Translations under genes and position numbers: made by a program
Shown here: piece by piece, positions 20,136-31,039 of the stretch
How the letters are laid out: each line of letters begins with the position of its first letter
How positions within the stretch are numbered: the stretch's first letter is position 1
The notes under the pieces: model-generated
What the model saw: only the letters and a program-made list of their open reading frames with translations
Databases searched by the model: none
Told to the model about the DNA's origin: nothing
Assembly (NCBI RefSeq): GCF_008728515.1
Contig: NC_044977.1
Coordinates: forward strand, 190,701,987-190,765,986
Direction of reading: 5' to 3'
DNA: 64,000 nucleotides
From: Papio anubis
Taxonomy: Eukaryota; Chordata; Mammalia; Primates; Cercopithecidae

Positions 20136-21228
20136 TCATGAAGAGAAGTGTCATGACCTAAACTTTGGAGAAAAGGAGAAATAAGATAATTTCACCATGA
20201 ATGAAGTGAGTAATGCTCACCCTGTCAACCTCTGCCACAGATAAGAAAAGGTTAAACGGGACCTGAGGTTTCCCCGCTTACTGGAGTTTGCTGGGGTTAT
20301 TGCGCTGCCTTTCTGTTTACCGGACTGATAAAGAAAATAAAATTGAGCAATTGCTTCTGCCTCAGGAAAAGAAATCATGTACTGAGTGAATAATGATTGA
20401 ATAAGAAATGAGATGGGTTGTTATTTTAAACTAGGATTTCCTGCCTACCAGAAATTGTGGGGAAAGGATCATGGCACGATCACATTTGGGAGTAATGGAA
20501 GAAGATTCGATTAGCTAGGCGAAGAACATAAATTTCCACAGTGGGCAAACAAACCAGAAAAAATCATAACAGGGAGGAAAATGGAAAGATGATCTCAGAT
20601 ATAAAAGCATATGGGGTATTTGAATGAATTAAGAGGAAGGGCCTGGCATCAGTCAGCAGAGCCTGGGCTCCAAAAGGCTTCAGTGGCCCAACCAGGAGTT
20701 CAGGTGGCAAAAGGGAAAGGGGAAATCTGACCAGATGGCAGGCCGTTGTCTCAGGGTGAAAGGCAGGGGGTGGAAGGACAATGGGTATATGAGTCAAAGG
20801 CACCAAGGTCACCGCCTGTCCACGGCTGGCCCGACTGCCTCCATCTGCACCAGGGTGGGCAGGACTGAGACCCTCTGGTCACTGGAGTCCCAAAAGGAGC
20901 TGAAGGGGTCCCATGCTTTCTGCAGCCCTCTCCCCACCCTCACTCTTTTCTCCCCTCCTACCCTACATTGGATCGCCCAGCCAGGGAACTCTCCTCACAG
21001 GCTGGGCTTCTCTCTCCTCTTTGGCTAGAAGGCCTCCCTCCTCTGACATCATCATCATCATCATCGTCGTCATCGTCAGCACTGATGAGCTGGGACTCTG
21101 TCAGATGTCAGGATGCACGGCCGCATGAGCACCAGCGTGACAGCAGCTACACACAGCCCTCCAGTGCGACTATGTAAAAAGGCTCAGCCAGCAATTGATT
21201 GGCATCCACGAATCAGGGAGTGAAGATG
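20136..21228. other. Unassigned sequence with a short (ATC)n
   Basis: (ATC)n with GTC interruptions at 21047-21079. 20230-20560 is A/T-rich unique-looking sequence. No repeat family or exon recognised. Confidence 0.5.
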
Positions 21229-21560
21229 GACTGACCCTCAGAAGTGTCTAATGGGATAAGGCAGCTTAGGCTGAGGGCAGAGGCTGTGGGTAACCAGCAA
21301 GAAGTCAGGAAGCTCATTCCTACAAAACACAAGGGAATCAATTCTGCCCACCCGAGTGAGCTTGGAAGTGGATTGTTCCCCAGTGGAGCCTCCAGAAGAT
21401 CATGCCACCTGGCAATGCCTTGACTACAGCCCTGTGAAACCCTGAGCTGAGGACGCAGCCAAGCTGTGCCTGGACTCCTGACTCACGGCAACTGTGAGAT
21501 AATGAGTGTGTATTGTTGCGTTGGCAGTACTGTGTAACACAGCAATAGATACTTAATATA
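21229..21560 (+). mobile_element. MLT1-like MaLR LTR
   Basis: Plus-strand LTR body: GAGTGAGCTTGGAAGTGGAT, CCAGTGGAGCCTCCAGAAGA, TTGACTACAGCCCTGTGAAA, CTGTGAGATAATGAGTGTGT, and the terminal CAGCAATAGATACTTAATA. Its first 121 bp is the source-like partner of the segment at 17971-18091. Confidence 0.75.
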
Positions 21561-21865
21561 GCTGCATAGATGTTGGGAAAATTAAGTGAGATTCTTCTCA
21601 TGAAACCCCTGGCACGGGAGGCACATACCAGGGCCTTAGTAATTTTGGCTATTATTAGAATCACCATCGCACTTTGTGTGGCACAAGCCACCAGGAGGAG
21701 AACATTTGTGAACCATTTGTTGGGGAAAGTCTCACAAGGAAGCAGAAGCCAAGGGGAGTTGTAAAGAAGTGCAAGGCTTGGAGAGTCAGCGAGAGGGTGG
21801 GGTGGGAGCGGGAGAAGTGGTGTGGCAGCGAGATACTGGAGGTAGAATTTATACTGCAGTGTCTG
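21561..21865. other. Unassigned sequence
   Basis: No repeat family or exon recognised. Short frames only. Confidence 0.5.
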
Positions 21866-22030
21866 ATTGAGTCCTTCCTTCATTCATACGTTTAAGGCAG
21901 TTCCCAGGGGCTGTAGAAACAAAGATCAATAAGCAGATTTTCTGTATTTAGGAAGCTCACTGGTGTGTGGAGAAGTACACAGACAGCATAATACACATGT
22001 CACACATGGGCAAGAATGTGCTCGAGGGCT
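21866..22030 (-). mobile_element. L2 3' end fragment
   Basis: TCCTTCATTCATACGTTTAA, CCCAGGGGCTGTAGAAACAA and GGAAGCTCACTGGTGTGTGG are in the order of a reverse-complement L2 3' end. Confidence 0.55.
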
Positions 22031-22372
22031 TGAGACTGTGGAAAAGGAAGTTATCTACACATTCCCGTACAATAAGTCTGGGTTGAATGGAGGATCTGTA
22101 CAAGGGACAGGTGGGAGGCAGTTGAAGAGTAGGGAAAGGTCACCTGGACCCCCACTGGCCTATAACATATCTTTGCGTGACTTAGAAAATGGGGCCTCCT
22201 CTGAGTGGACCGATTAGAAAAAGTCATGCCTTTGGGTAGATGCGGCCAGACTCTGGCACTAGAGTTGCCAGGTAGAAGGTGGCTGTCTGGAAAATAGAGA
22301 AAGGTATCTCTTACTGTACAGGGAGAGATCTCGTGCCAGGCCATGGAATAGGGCTTGGTAAAAGGAGCGTGG
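22031..22372. other. Unassigned sequence
   Basis: No family or exon recognised. Confidence 0.5.
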
Positions 22373-22671
22373 GGCTGGGCACAGTGGCTCTCGCCTGTAA
22401 TCCCAGCACTTTGGGAGGCCGAGGCAGGCCGATCATGAGGTCAAGAGATTGAGACCATCCTGGCCAACAGGGTGAAACCCAGTCTCTACTAAAAATACAA
22501 AAAATTAGCTGGGCGTGGTAATGGGCGCCTATAGTCCCAGCTACTCAGGAGGCTGAGACAGGAGAATCCCTTGAACCTGGGAGGTGGAGGTTGCAGTGAG
22601 CAGAGATCACGCCACTGCACCCAGCCTGGAGACAGAGCAAGACTTTGTCTTAAAAAAAAAAAAAAAAAAAA
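22373..22671 (+). mobile_element. AluSc-like, full length
   Basis: The left arm has ATCATGAGGTCAAGAGATTG and ACCATCCTGGCCAACAGG. A tail of about 20 bases. Target duplication AAAAGGAGCGTGG (22360-22372) versus AAAAGGAGCATGG (22672-22684), one mismatch. Confidence 0.95.
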
Positions 22672-22684
22672 AAAAGGAGCATGG

Positions 22685-23191
22685 ACTGGATTTCAGTTCC
22701 TACTTGCTCCATTCAGCATTCAGCCAGATGCCCTCACGAATGGCACACGCTGCACACCTGTGTGCCTCCCGGGCCAGAAGGGAAAGGATCCGGGTCCAGG
22801 GGCCTGCCCCCGCAATTCCTCATCAAAACCCAGCAGTGACTGCCCATCCATCCCCTGCTCACAAGCAGTCCTGCAGAGGGACCTGACGGTTCCATGTCTT
22901 CCTCCAGCCAGTTTCCAGGTCTGCGAATGAAGAGGTGGGGCCTGGTGCCCTTCAGGGTCCTTTCTGCTCCTACGGTCTGGCCCTCTAAGTCTGCGTGCTG
23001 TGGGCAGGTATGAATCATGTGTGGGCGCCCTCCATAGGGTCCACACCAGTGGAAGCTCAAAGAGCCTTTACTGACTCAGGTGAAAAAATCCAGGATGATC
23101 TGGCCCTGTGCACCACTGGTGGTGGAAGGGATAAAAGTTCTGCGTGGTAGTGAGAGGACTGGTGGACATGACTTTTTAAAGTCTAAAATGT
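22685..23191. other. Unassigned sequence
   Basis: Overlapping frames on both strands of about 100 codons (GC-rich sequence) without domains. Confidence 0.5.
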
Positions 23192-23484
23192 GGCCAGGTG
23201 CAGTGGCTCACACTTGTAATCCCAGCACTTCAGGAGGCCAAGGCGGGCGGATTACCTGAGGTCAGGAGTTTGAGACCAGCCCGGCCAACAACGGGAAACC
23301 CTGTCTCTACTAAAAATACAAAAATTAGCCAGGCCTGATGGTAGATGCCTGTAATCCCAGCTACTCGGGAGGTTGAGGTATGAGAATCGCTTGAACCCAG
23401 GAGGCGGAGGTTGTGGTGAGGCGAGACGGTGCCACCGCACTCCAGCCTGGATGACAGAATGAGACTCTGTCTCAAAAAATAAAA
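23192..23484 (+). mobile_element. AluS, full length, short tail
   Basis: GGCCAGGTGCAGTGGCTCAC start, ATTACCTGAGGTCAGGAGTT, right arm to GACTCTGTCTCAAAAAATAA. The tail is short and the target duplication is degraded (TAAAATGT versus TAAAATAATGT). Confidence 0.92.
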
Positions 23485-23999
23485 TAATGTCTACAGTGTG
23501 AGAATCAGCAGCATTCACTCTGAGGAAGCATCACAGGAATCCGCGGCGGCCTGATTGGTTATTCCACAGTCACAGAGCCCAGGAGAAAGAAGGGCTTGAT
23601 GGGGACAGACTCCATGCCCACTTACGAAACACTGGCTGCTTTTAACATCTACAAGCACTCAGGCTAGTTTGGAGGGGGGTGGTCTCCCGGCCCCTACCTC
23701 CAGCTCTTAACCCCCATGCAACCCACTTTCAGAGCCGTCTACAGGCAAACTGCAAATGTGAGAGGCTGATAAACATGTTTCTAGGTCTTGCCTCCCAGGG
23801 TGCTTTTCTACAATCAAAGCCTCAAGCTCCCAGAAGGAAATTCTGCCTGGGGTAAAGAGTTGTTAGAGGAAGGCTCTGTGCAAGGCATGCAATCAGAGAC
23901 TGGGTTCATTTTAATAATCCAGAGATGAATAACTAGCCTTAATTATTTATATTAACCTTGACAACCCAGAGACACCCTTGCAATGACAGCACTGCAAAG
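23485..23999. other. Unassigned sequence
   Basis: A/T-rich homeodomain-like patch at 23910-23960 (TAATAATCC, CTTAATTATTTATATTAA). No repeat family or exon recognised. Confidence 0.5.
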
Positions 24000-24610
24000 A
24001 GTTCATTTGTTTAACACATGCTTGCCACGCAGTCTGTTCTACAGGCTGCTGTGCTGGGCAGCAGCAAATACCAGGTTGGAAAAGGCCAGGTCCCTGCCCT
24101 CCAACTTATAGCCCAGTGGAGACGTTGGTCTCCATAGTTGTAAAGCAAAGCAAGGTTAGGTGAGCGAGACGACAGAGAGAAAACGAAGTCTGAGGCACCA
24201 CGTGAGTGACTAAGAAGGCTTCATGGAAAGATGGCATTTGTGATAGGTCTTGAGAAGTCAATAGCATTTCTGCAGGCTTGGGAGAGAGAAGAGGCCATTC
24301 TAAGCCAAGGAGACAGTCGAGGCAAACACAATCCATCAGGGAAGCTTAAGGTGTGTGGAGGGCGCAGTGACAGGCTGGCTGTATGGTGGGTATAAGACGC
24401 CCAGTGGAGAGAATTGCCAGATAAGGCATAGCTAGAAAGACATTTGAAGCTGGTGCAGAGAAGGATAATATCAGCTGAAGGAGATCAGTAGATAATGGGG
24501 AGCCACTAACGGTTTTAGAGAAGGGGACGTGCTCAGAGCTGGGTCTTTGGAAGAGTGATCAGGCTAGCGTATGGAGCCAGAGCAAATAGCTAGGCAGGAC
24601 ATATGAGGGC
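24000..24610 (-). mobile_element. L2 LINE, 3' part
   Basis: Minus-strand L2 with its 3' end at the left. TGCCCTCCAACTTATAGCCC, GTGGAGACGTTGGT, AGAAGGCTTCATGGAAAGAT, TTGTGATAGGTCTTGAGAAG and AATGGGGAGCCACTAACGG fall in consensus order. Confidence 0.7.
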
Positions 24611-26104
24611 CCGGACTGATAGGACAACAGAGCGGTTGGACAGAGCTGTAATCTGCACAAACATGTTTTCGAAGTTGTGAATCCAAGCTGGCACAAAACA
24701 AAGACATGATTATTTGGCAAACAAGAAGTCCTCAGTCTGCTTGGTGATAGGCCTCTGTTTTCACTCACCGATGTATTGGGTACCAGTAGCATCAGCACCA
24801 GACCTGGACTAAGGGATTCTGGGATTGACTCAAACAGTGGAAAGACCAGAAGGGAGTGATGAAGAAACGCTAAGCGCTGAAGCCAGAAGGTGGAGGCTGG
24901 AGTCCAGGCCAGTTGCTGTGCAGCGCATCTTTCTCCCTGCTGGGTCCAGCAGTGCCTCCTGCATGCACTCCCGTAAGCATCAGGGGGTTGGAGCTTCAGG
25001 ATCCACACGGAGGCCAAGCTTTGCCAACCTCAGTTAGGGCACAGGCCACTGGTCCTCTGTCTTCAGTAAAACTAAAGTCATCTCCACCCAGGACAGATTG
25101 CATTTCCTCTCAGGACCTCAGTGTGCCTCATTGTAAAATGGAACTACGCAAGGCCCCTTCCACCTCTTACACATCATGATTCTGTGAAAGGGAAGGATGA
25201 CACAGAGGCCTGTAGAAACTGTGCTTAAAAGCCAACATAAGTTAGCTGGGACACTTGTTCAAAACCGTGAAAACAGAGATCGCTTGCAGTCAAGGATACA
25301 TGGAAGTATGAGACAGAAAATGGTTAAAAGCCAGAGGACTGGAGGTGGTTTCCTCCAGTGGGATGTAGAGCACTGAGAAGGGTACACACCAGAAAGATGG
25401 GAGCACGCCCTGCCAGGACAGGGGGCCTGGGAATCCGTGGAGTGGGAGCTGGTCCAGCATGTAGGTGGTTGGGGGAGGGCTGGGGCGGCAGGGAGGGGAT
25501 GCAGGAGGGGCGTGCCTGAGAAGTCAGCTGAAGGCCTGGGCTCCTATGGCGCTGGCCCTTCCGGGTTTGCAGCTGGACTTGTGGGTGTTTCAGCACATGT
25601 TTCTGAGACGACACTGGGCTGATTTCAAGGAGACGGGTGGGAGGAGGAAATGCACAGCCAGGTTTTGCTGAGGAAAGAAAGGGTTGTCCATAGTGGGGGC
25701 TCTCTGCTCAGACTACAGAGAAGGAGCCTCGGGAAGGGGAGGATAAGGGCTGACCTCACGGGGACAGAGCCTCTTTCGGGCACCCTGAGGCCTGTGAACC
25801 CCAGCCAGCAATGGAGAGCTCTTCTTTCATTGGTACCAGTTTTTCTGGCAAGCTCAATTTAAAGATTCAGCTCAATTGCAATCAGTGGGGTAAGCCAATC
25901 AGAAAACCACTTGCTCCTCTTGGTGCAGTGAGGACCATCAGCAACCCCAAAGGCATCAGAATGTTGGCAGGCCTTCATCGGGGAACAGGGTCTCTGCTCC
26001 TCTGTCCTCAGCCTGAACTAAGGTAGCCTCCGCCTAGAAGAGCACCTTCCCACTGCACCCATCCCCCTCGGCGCTCTTGGTAAGGCAACAGCTTTCCGAG
26101 CTGT
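24611..26104. other. Unassigned 1.5-kb stretch, including an unnamed repeat copy
   Basis: 24930-25025 is a diverged relative of 26561-26655 (see findings). 25080-25185 looks MIR-like (CCTCATTGTAAAATGGAACT). 25440-25520 is G-rich. No exon recognised. Confidence 0.45.
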
Positions 26105-26355
26105 CATTGAAAGACGCTGGGCTGAAGTGAGAAGGCCTGGGTTCTAGTCCTGCGTCTGCTACTACCGGCTGGATGGCTGTGGGCAAGTCACTGCTCCTGA
26201 CGTTGCAGTTTTCTCATCCTCAAAAGGGAAGGGGAGCAGGGAATAAGCCCTGCTGTACCTACTTTACCGGGTGATTTTGAAGCTCAAATAAGATAATGGA
26301 TGTGAAAGCTGTTTTTGTACATTACAGGACATTGAGCAGATGCTCCTCTCTCAGG
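26105..26355 (+). mobile_element. MIR, near full length
   Basis: AAGACGCTGGGCTGAAGTGA, CTGGGTTCTAGTCCTGCGTC, GGCTGTGGGCAAGTCACTGC, GTTTTCTCATCCTCAAAAGG and GACATTGAGCAGATGCTCC run in plus-strand MIR order. Confidence 0.75.
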
Positions 26356-27274
26356 GCAATGGTGATGATGGCAATGATGGTAATGGTGGCTGAGTTACTT
26401 TTTATGTGCAACTCCTATAAATATCACACTAAGAGATGAATTCCTGGTTTGAACGGCCTAACTGTATCCACTTCCTTCATCCCTGGGTTCTCACCATGGC
26501 TCTGAGGGATTCATGTGGAGCTTTGTGAGAGAGTTGGAATGGAAAGTCTTAGCGCATCCTTTTCCCTCTGCAGAGTCCAGCAGTCCCTCTTACATGTCCT
26601 CCTCTAAGCATCAGGGAATTAGAGCATCGGTACCCACATCAAGGTCAAGTTCTCTCTGGTTTCACCTGGAAGAAGGGAGCAGCTGGTGACCTTCGAAGTC
26701 TTTCCAAGATATCAGGTGCTAAAACCTAGAAAATTCTTTTAACACCCCAGCTACCTATGTTCTCTTATTCAAGTCAGAAATAAAGGACTCAGAGAGAGGG
26801 CTAGGTAGGTCACACCTCTGTCTTGTAGGAGAGGATGACTTTGTGTGTGTGTGTGTGTGTGTGTGTGTTTACACATATGGTGGGTAAACTTCCATGAATT
26901 GCAATTCTGGTTCTGAAAGTCTATATTTTGCCTTCCACTTGCCTCTATCTGTAGAATATCCAATAGTCAAAAGGTTATTCTAACTGTTACTATTCAAAAT
27001 AATGTCCATTTATGCCTATCTGAGATAGAAAACTATTTTGCAGAAAAGGAAACTGAGGCAATGATAAGTTAAGTTGATAATGGTTACTGAGAGATACTCT
27101 GGGCATCAGGGATCATAATCTTTAATCACCAACTTCTCAGACCTTTTCTGAACACACAGAGGGGCCAGTGCCCTTGTTTGAAGTGAGCTTGCAGCCTTGT
27201 CCTAGGTGCAGACGGCTGCTGTTTGCTGTGGGGCAATGGAGCCGGAGGAAGGGAGCGAGGCGGGCTCCTTAGCT
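26356..27274. other. Unassigned sequence around a (TG)n
   Basis: Includes the unnamed repeat copy 26561-26655 and a small ATGGTGATGATGGCAATGATG run at 26360-26390. No exon recognised. Confidence 0.45.
26842..26868. repeat. (TG)13 microsatellite
   Basis: Uninterrupted TG dinucleotide run between GGATGACTT and TTTACACATATGG. Likely length-polymorphic. Confidence 0.95.
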
Positions 27275-27689
27275 GGTCTTAGAATATTAGAATATTAGAA
27301 TCTTAGAGCTGGAGGGATCACTGGGTTTCAAGGGACCGCCAATGTGCTTACCACCAGAAACCTTTCAAAGGCCATCCTTCATGCTGGCCCACATTTAGAA
27401 CAATTTTGTATGAAGAAAACTAAATATGTTAAAAAATTTTTTTCCTGTGATTTATTAAAGAAATATATGGCTGCTGATAGGGGTTTCTAACGAGCACGAG
27501 AGTCCCAATTTATGGCATCTACACAATGCTAGTCAAAAGCAATGGAGTTGGGTTCTTTAGTCAACTCAGCCCCTTCATTGTGAAATGTATGTTTCCATCA
27601 GGCTATTTGGAATCACAGAAACCATTGCTATCTTTGAGGATTTCTGGTAGACTAGGGCCCAAAAGTTAGTGCTTCCGGACTAGACTGAC

Positions 27690-27805
27690 TACGAGCATTT
27701 TACAGATGAGGAAAGCGGAGCCCAGAGGAAGAAGCAGCTTGTCCAAAGCCACACAGAGCATCAGTAGCAGGTCTGGGACTAGAAGCAGGTCTCCCATTCT
27801 CTTCC
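27690..27805 (-). mobile_element. MIR
   Basis: CATTTTACAGATGAGGAAAG, CTTGTCCAAAGCCACACAGA and CAGGTCTGGGACTAGAAGCA are reverse-complement MIR. The upstream block at 27275-27340 (AGAATATTAGAATATTAGAA, GAGCTGGAGGGATCACTGG) is also typical of ancient mammalian repeats but is not resolved. Confidence 0.7.
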
Positions 27806-28625
27806 CTGGGTCCTTTCTTCAGCACTTGGACATCCTGTTAGTTCTTAAGCTGGGAAGCAGGAGAAGCACATAGGACCCTTTCACAGAGCCTCAGCTGTCT
27901 GGACCTGCTGATGCTTTTACAGATCCAGACCTAAGCTGATCGCTCCTGCCATAGCATCCAAGTTCTGCCACGTATGGTAACACCCAGCTCACAAATGACT
28001 GAGACTCTGTCTTCGAGGTGACTCATCCTGGCAGCAGAATGAGCCCTGGCCAAAGGCACAGTGACATCCTAAAGCCCACCCTCACTGTCTCTCTCCATCT
28101 CACGGTTAGCCAGAAAAGGCAAAAGCCAGTCCTTTTGTGAAATCAAACAGGCGAGTATCCCTCAGGGCTCTCTTGGCGCTGGCTAGAGTTGCTGGGACTC
28201 ACGGGATAGAAGAGAAGGATACAAGAGCTTGTCACCGAGAAAATACAGAACACTGGTAACGTAGGCACAATGGGGCATTTGCTGCACAAGGCGAATTTTA
28301 TCTTACTGTTTAAACGACGGCACTGCGAGATCTTTGATCTTTTTTCTTCCTCAGGGAAGTAGGTGATGGAAATGTCGTTTCTTTGTCTTTGGAGGTTAAA
28401 CTGCCTCTGGCTAAGCCCTGGGGTAACCCTGCTACTGTGCAGTAGGACACTCACACCTCTGGTGTCTCATCATTAGGTCTTAATTCTGGCATTCTACATG
28501 CCCATGCTCCTTCTTACTGCAGAGATTTGAGAAAAACAGAAGCTTTAAAAAATCATGTAAGTTTACATTTGGGGCTCCCCAAGTCAACCTTCCAAGTAAA
28601 TTCTGCTTTGTTAATGACACGCTGT
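27806..28625. other. Unassigned sequence
   Basis: No repeat family or exon recognised. A 103-codon minus frame at 28143-28454 has no domain. Confidence 0.5.
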
Positions 28626-28780
28626 GCAGATAGCAGGCCTCATCCATTCCTTCAGTAAACATTGAGTGGTGCTACTAGTCCAGGCTTTGTGTGAGGACCC
28701 GGGAATGAATGAGGGGGCGAGTGAGTGGTGAGTGAATGAATGAGCGAGGACCACCCTCTGTCTTGGGGGCACCTCCGCAC
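28626..28780 (-). mobile_element. L2 3' end fragment
   Basis: TCCATTCCTTCAGTAAACAT, TGAGTGGTGCTACTAGTCCA, followed by GAATGAATGAG runs. Confidence 0.45.
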
Positions 28781-28804
28781 CACCCTTTTCATTTCCAGTT
28801 GCAC

Positions 28805-28950
28805 TTGAAATTCTTTGTCGAATGTCTGTTTCCCATTAGAACATAAGCCCATGAGTGCAAGGACTATTTCTGTCTCATTTATCACTCTGAGCCCAGCCCC
28901 AGGCGCAGACCATATTTGTTAAATGAAGGATGGTTGGTTGGATGACAGGA
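28805..28950 (+). mobile_element. L2 3' end fragment
   Basis: Plus-strand L2 terminus: AGAACATAAGCCCATGAGTG, CAAGGACTATTTCTGTCTC, CTGAGCCCAGCCCCAGGCGC, CATATTTGTTAAATGAAGGA. Confidence 0.65.
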
Positions 28951-29286
28951 TGGATTGGTGATTAAATGATCAAATAAACGAATAGGTGAGAGATAGTGGG
29001 TTTCACCAAATATTTTTCATGTCCTTATTTATTCATTTTCATGTATTTTCATTCTCCTCTATTCATTTTTTTATAGCTTGCTTTGTTTCAGAAAGGATTT
29101 GAGGCAACTTCACCAGAAGTGAGAGTTTTAATTTTGGGTTCCAAAGAAAACATGTCAGAATGTGTCCCCAAATCTTAGCTCATCATAATTCGGAATTGGA
29201 CAATATTCCTGAGCACGTGCCCCAGGCAAGGTGGGCCATGGAGGGACCATAATGCATGACCATGCCCTCCAGCTGCTTTGGGTGTA
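28951..29286. other. Unassigned A/T-rich sequence
   Basis: T-rich with ATTCATTTTCATGTATTTTC repeats at 29028-29070. No family recognised. Confidence 0.5.
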
Positions 29287-29292
29287 GTGGAG

Positions 29293-30700
29293 TGTTGCGG
29301 GAAGTCAGGAACCCCGAATGGAGGGATCGGCTGAAGCCGTGGCAGAAAAATATAAATTGTGAAGATTTCATGGACATTTATTAGTTCCCAAAATTAATAC
29401 TTTTATAATTTCTTACACCTGTCTTTACTGTAATCTCTGAACATAAATTGTGAAGATTTTATGGACACTTGTCACTTCACCAATCAATACCCCTGTGTTT
29501 TCCTATGCCTGTCTTTACTTTAATCTCTTAATCCTGTCATCTTCTTCGTAAACTGAGGAGGATGAATGTCACCTCAGGACCCTGTGATTGTATCAACTGC
29601 ACAGATTGTTTGTAGAGCGTGTGTGTTTGAACAAATGAAATCTGGGTATCGTAAAAAAAGAACAGGATAACAGCGATGTTCAGGGAACAAGAGAGGTAAC
29701 TTTGAACTGGCCACTGGTGAGCCGGACGGAACAGAGCTATATTCCTCCTCTTTCATAAACAAATAAGAGAAATACTGCAGAATTCTTTTTCTCAGCAAGG
29801 AACATCCCTGAGAAAGAGAATGCGCCCTGAAGGTAGGCCTATAGACGGCCCCTTTTTTGTTTTTTGTTTTTTTTTTTTTTGAGACGGAGTCTCGCTCTGT
29901 CGCCCAGGCTGGAGTGCAGTGGCCAGATCTCAGCTCACTGCAAGCTCTGCCTCCCGGGTTCCCGCCATTCTCCTGCCTCAGCCTCCCGAGTAGCTGGGAC
30001 CACAGGCGCCGCCACCTCGCCCGGCTAATTTTTTGTGTTTTTAGTAGAGACGGGGTTTCGCCGTGTTAGCCAGGATGGTCTCGATCTCCTGACCTTGTGA
30101 TCCGCCCGTCTCGGCCTCCCAAAGTGCTGGGATTACAGGCTTGAGCCACCGCGCCCAGCCTAGACGGCCCCTTTTTAAGGCGTCGTGTCTTTTATGGTCG
30201 AAGCTGATGGGATGAAATAAGTCCTGGTCTCCTATAGCGCTCCCAGGCTTACTACAATTAGGTGGGGAAAATTCCCACCTAATAAATTGTGGTCAGACAG
30301 GTTACCTGCTCTCAAATCCTGTTTCCTAATAAGATGGGAAATAAGATCAATGACAATGCGTGCCGAAACTTCATTAGCAATTTTAATTTCTCCCCGTCCG
30401 GTGGTCCTGTGATCTCGCCCTGCCTCCATTTGCTTTGTGATATTACCTTGTGAAGTAGGTGATCTCTGTGACCCACACCCTATTCGTGCACTCCCTCCCC
30501 TTTTGAAAATCGCTAATAAAAACTTGCTGGTTTTACGGCTCCGGGAACATCACGGATCCTGCCGACATGTGATGTCTCCCCGGACGCCCAGCTTTAATTT
30601 CTCTCTCTTGTGCTCTTTCCCTTTATTTCTCAACCCAGCCGAGACACTTGGGAAATAGAAAAGAACCCACGTTAAACATGGGGAGCGGGTTCTCCTGATA
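29293..30700 (+). mobile_element. Solo MER11-type LTR (HERV-K11/HML-8), split by an AluY
   Basis: Starts TGTTGCGGGAAGTCAGGA and ends GGGTTCTCCTGATA; about 1,090 bp after removing the nested Alu, within the size range of MER11 LTRs. Inside are two direct copies of ATAAATTGTGAAGATTT near 29351 and 29442, a CCTATAGACGG TATA-like site near 29839 where the Alu landed, and the promoter-proximal CTAATAAAAACTTGCTGG with AATAAA at 30515-30520. No internal retroviral sequence adjoins either end, so the provirus has been reduced to one LTR by recombination. Naming as MER11 rests on remembered consensus; a sister HML LTR is the alternative. Confidence 0.8.
29858..30160 (-). mobile_element. AluY of the Old World monkey type, nested in the LTR
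   Basis: Full-length Alu with 16-bp perfect target duplication TAGACGGCCCCTTTTT at 29842-29857 and 30161-30176. On its own strand it carries GGCTCAAGCCTG, GAGACGGGCGG, GGGCGAGGTGGC and GAGATCTGGCCACTG, variants characteristic of cercopithecid AluYR rather than human AluY. It is little diverged and is among the youngest insertions in the window. Confidence 0.9.
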
Positions 30701-30706
30701 GTGGAG

Positions 30707-31039
30707 GAAAAGCCACACACCCAGGGGACAGCAGTTCATGGGGAATGAAGGGATTCAGCCAGGAACATCTATTGCAGTGGAAGCAAAGAGGAAGAAAGAA
30801 CATCTCATCTGACCACGTCTTATTTTTTGCTTATTCCCCGTTGTGCTGGTCATTCAGCAAGCACTGGATATTTTTCCATGAGATTTTACTGACATAGGGG
30901 AAATTAGGTGCCACTAAGACACAGATTTATTTTCTTGGTGTCTATGCAAACTACCTACTTCAGTTGCCCGTTGTGCTAGAAGTCAGTAGGGCAGAAGTGA
31001 ACATATTTTGGGAATTATTTTGACTCTTTTATATTGGAA
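30707..31039. other. Unassigned sequence
   Basis: No repeat family or exon recognised. Confidence 0.5.

Larger units (their letters stand above)
29287..30706. repeat. Target-site duplication GTGGAG around the solo LTR
   Basis: GTGGAG at 29287-29292 and again at 30701-30706, exactly abutting the TG...TA ends of the LTR. Six base pairs is the duplication size of HERV-K-class (betaretrovirus-like) elements. Confidence 0.92.

Noticed and set aside
29293..30700. A full HERV-K provirus
   Set aside because: Only one LTR lies between the two GTGGAG copies, and the interior gap is filled by an Alu, not retroviral genes.
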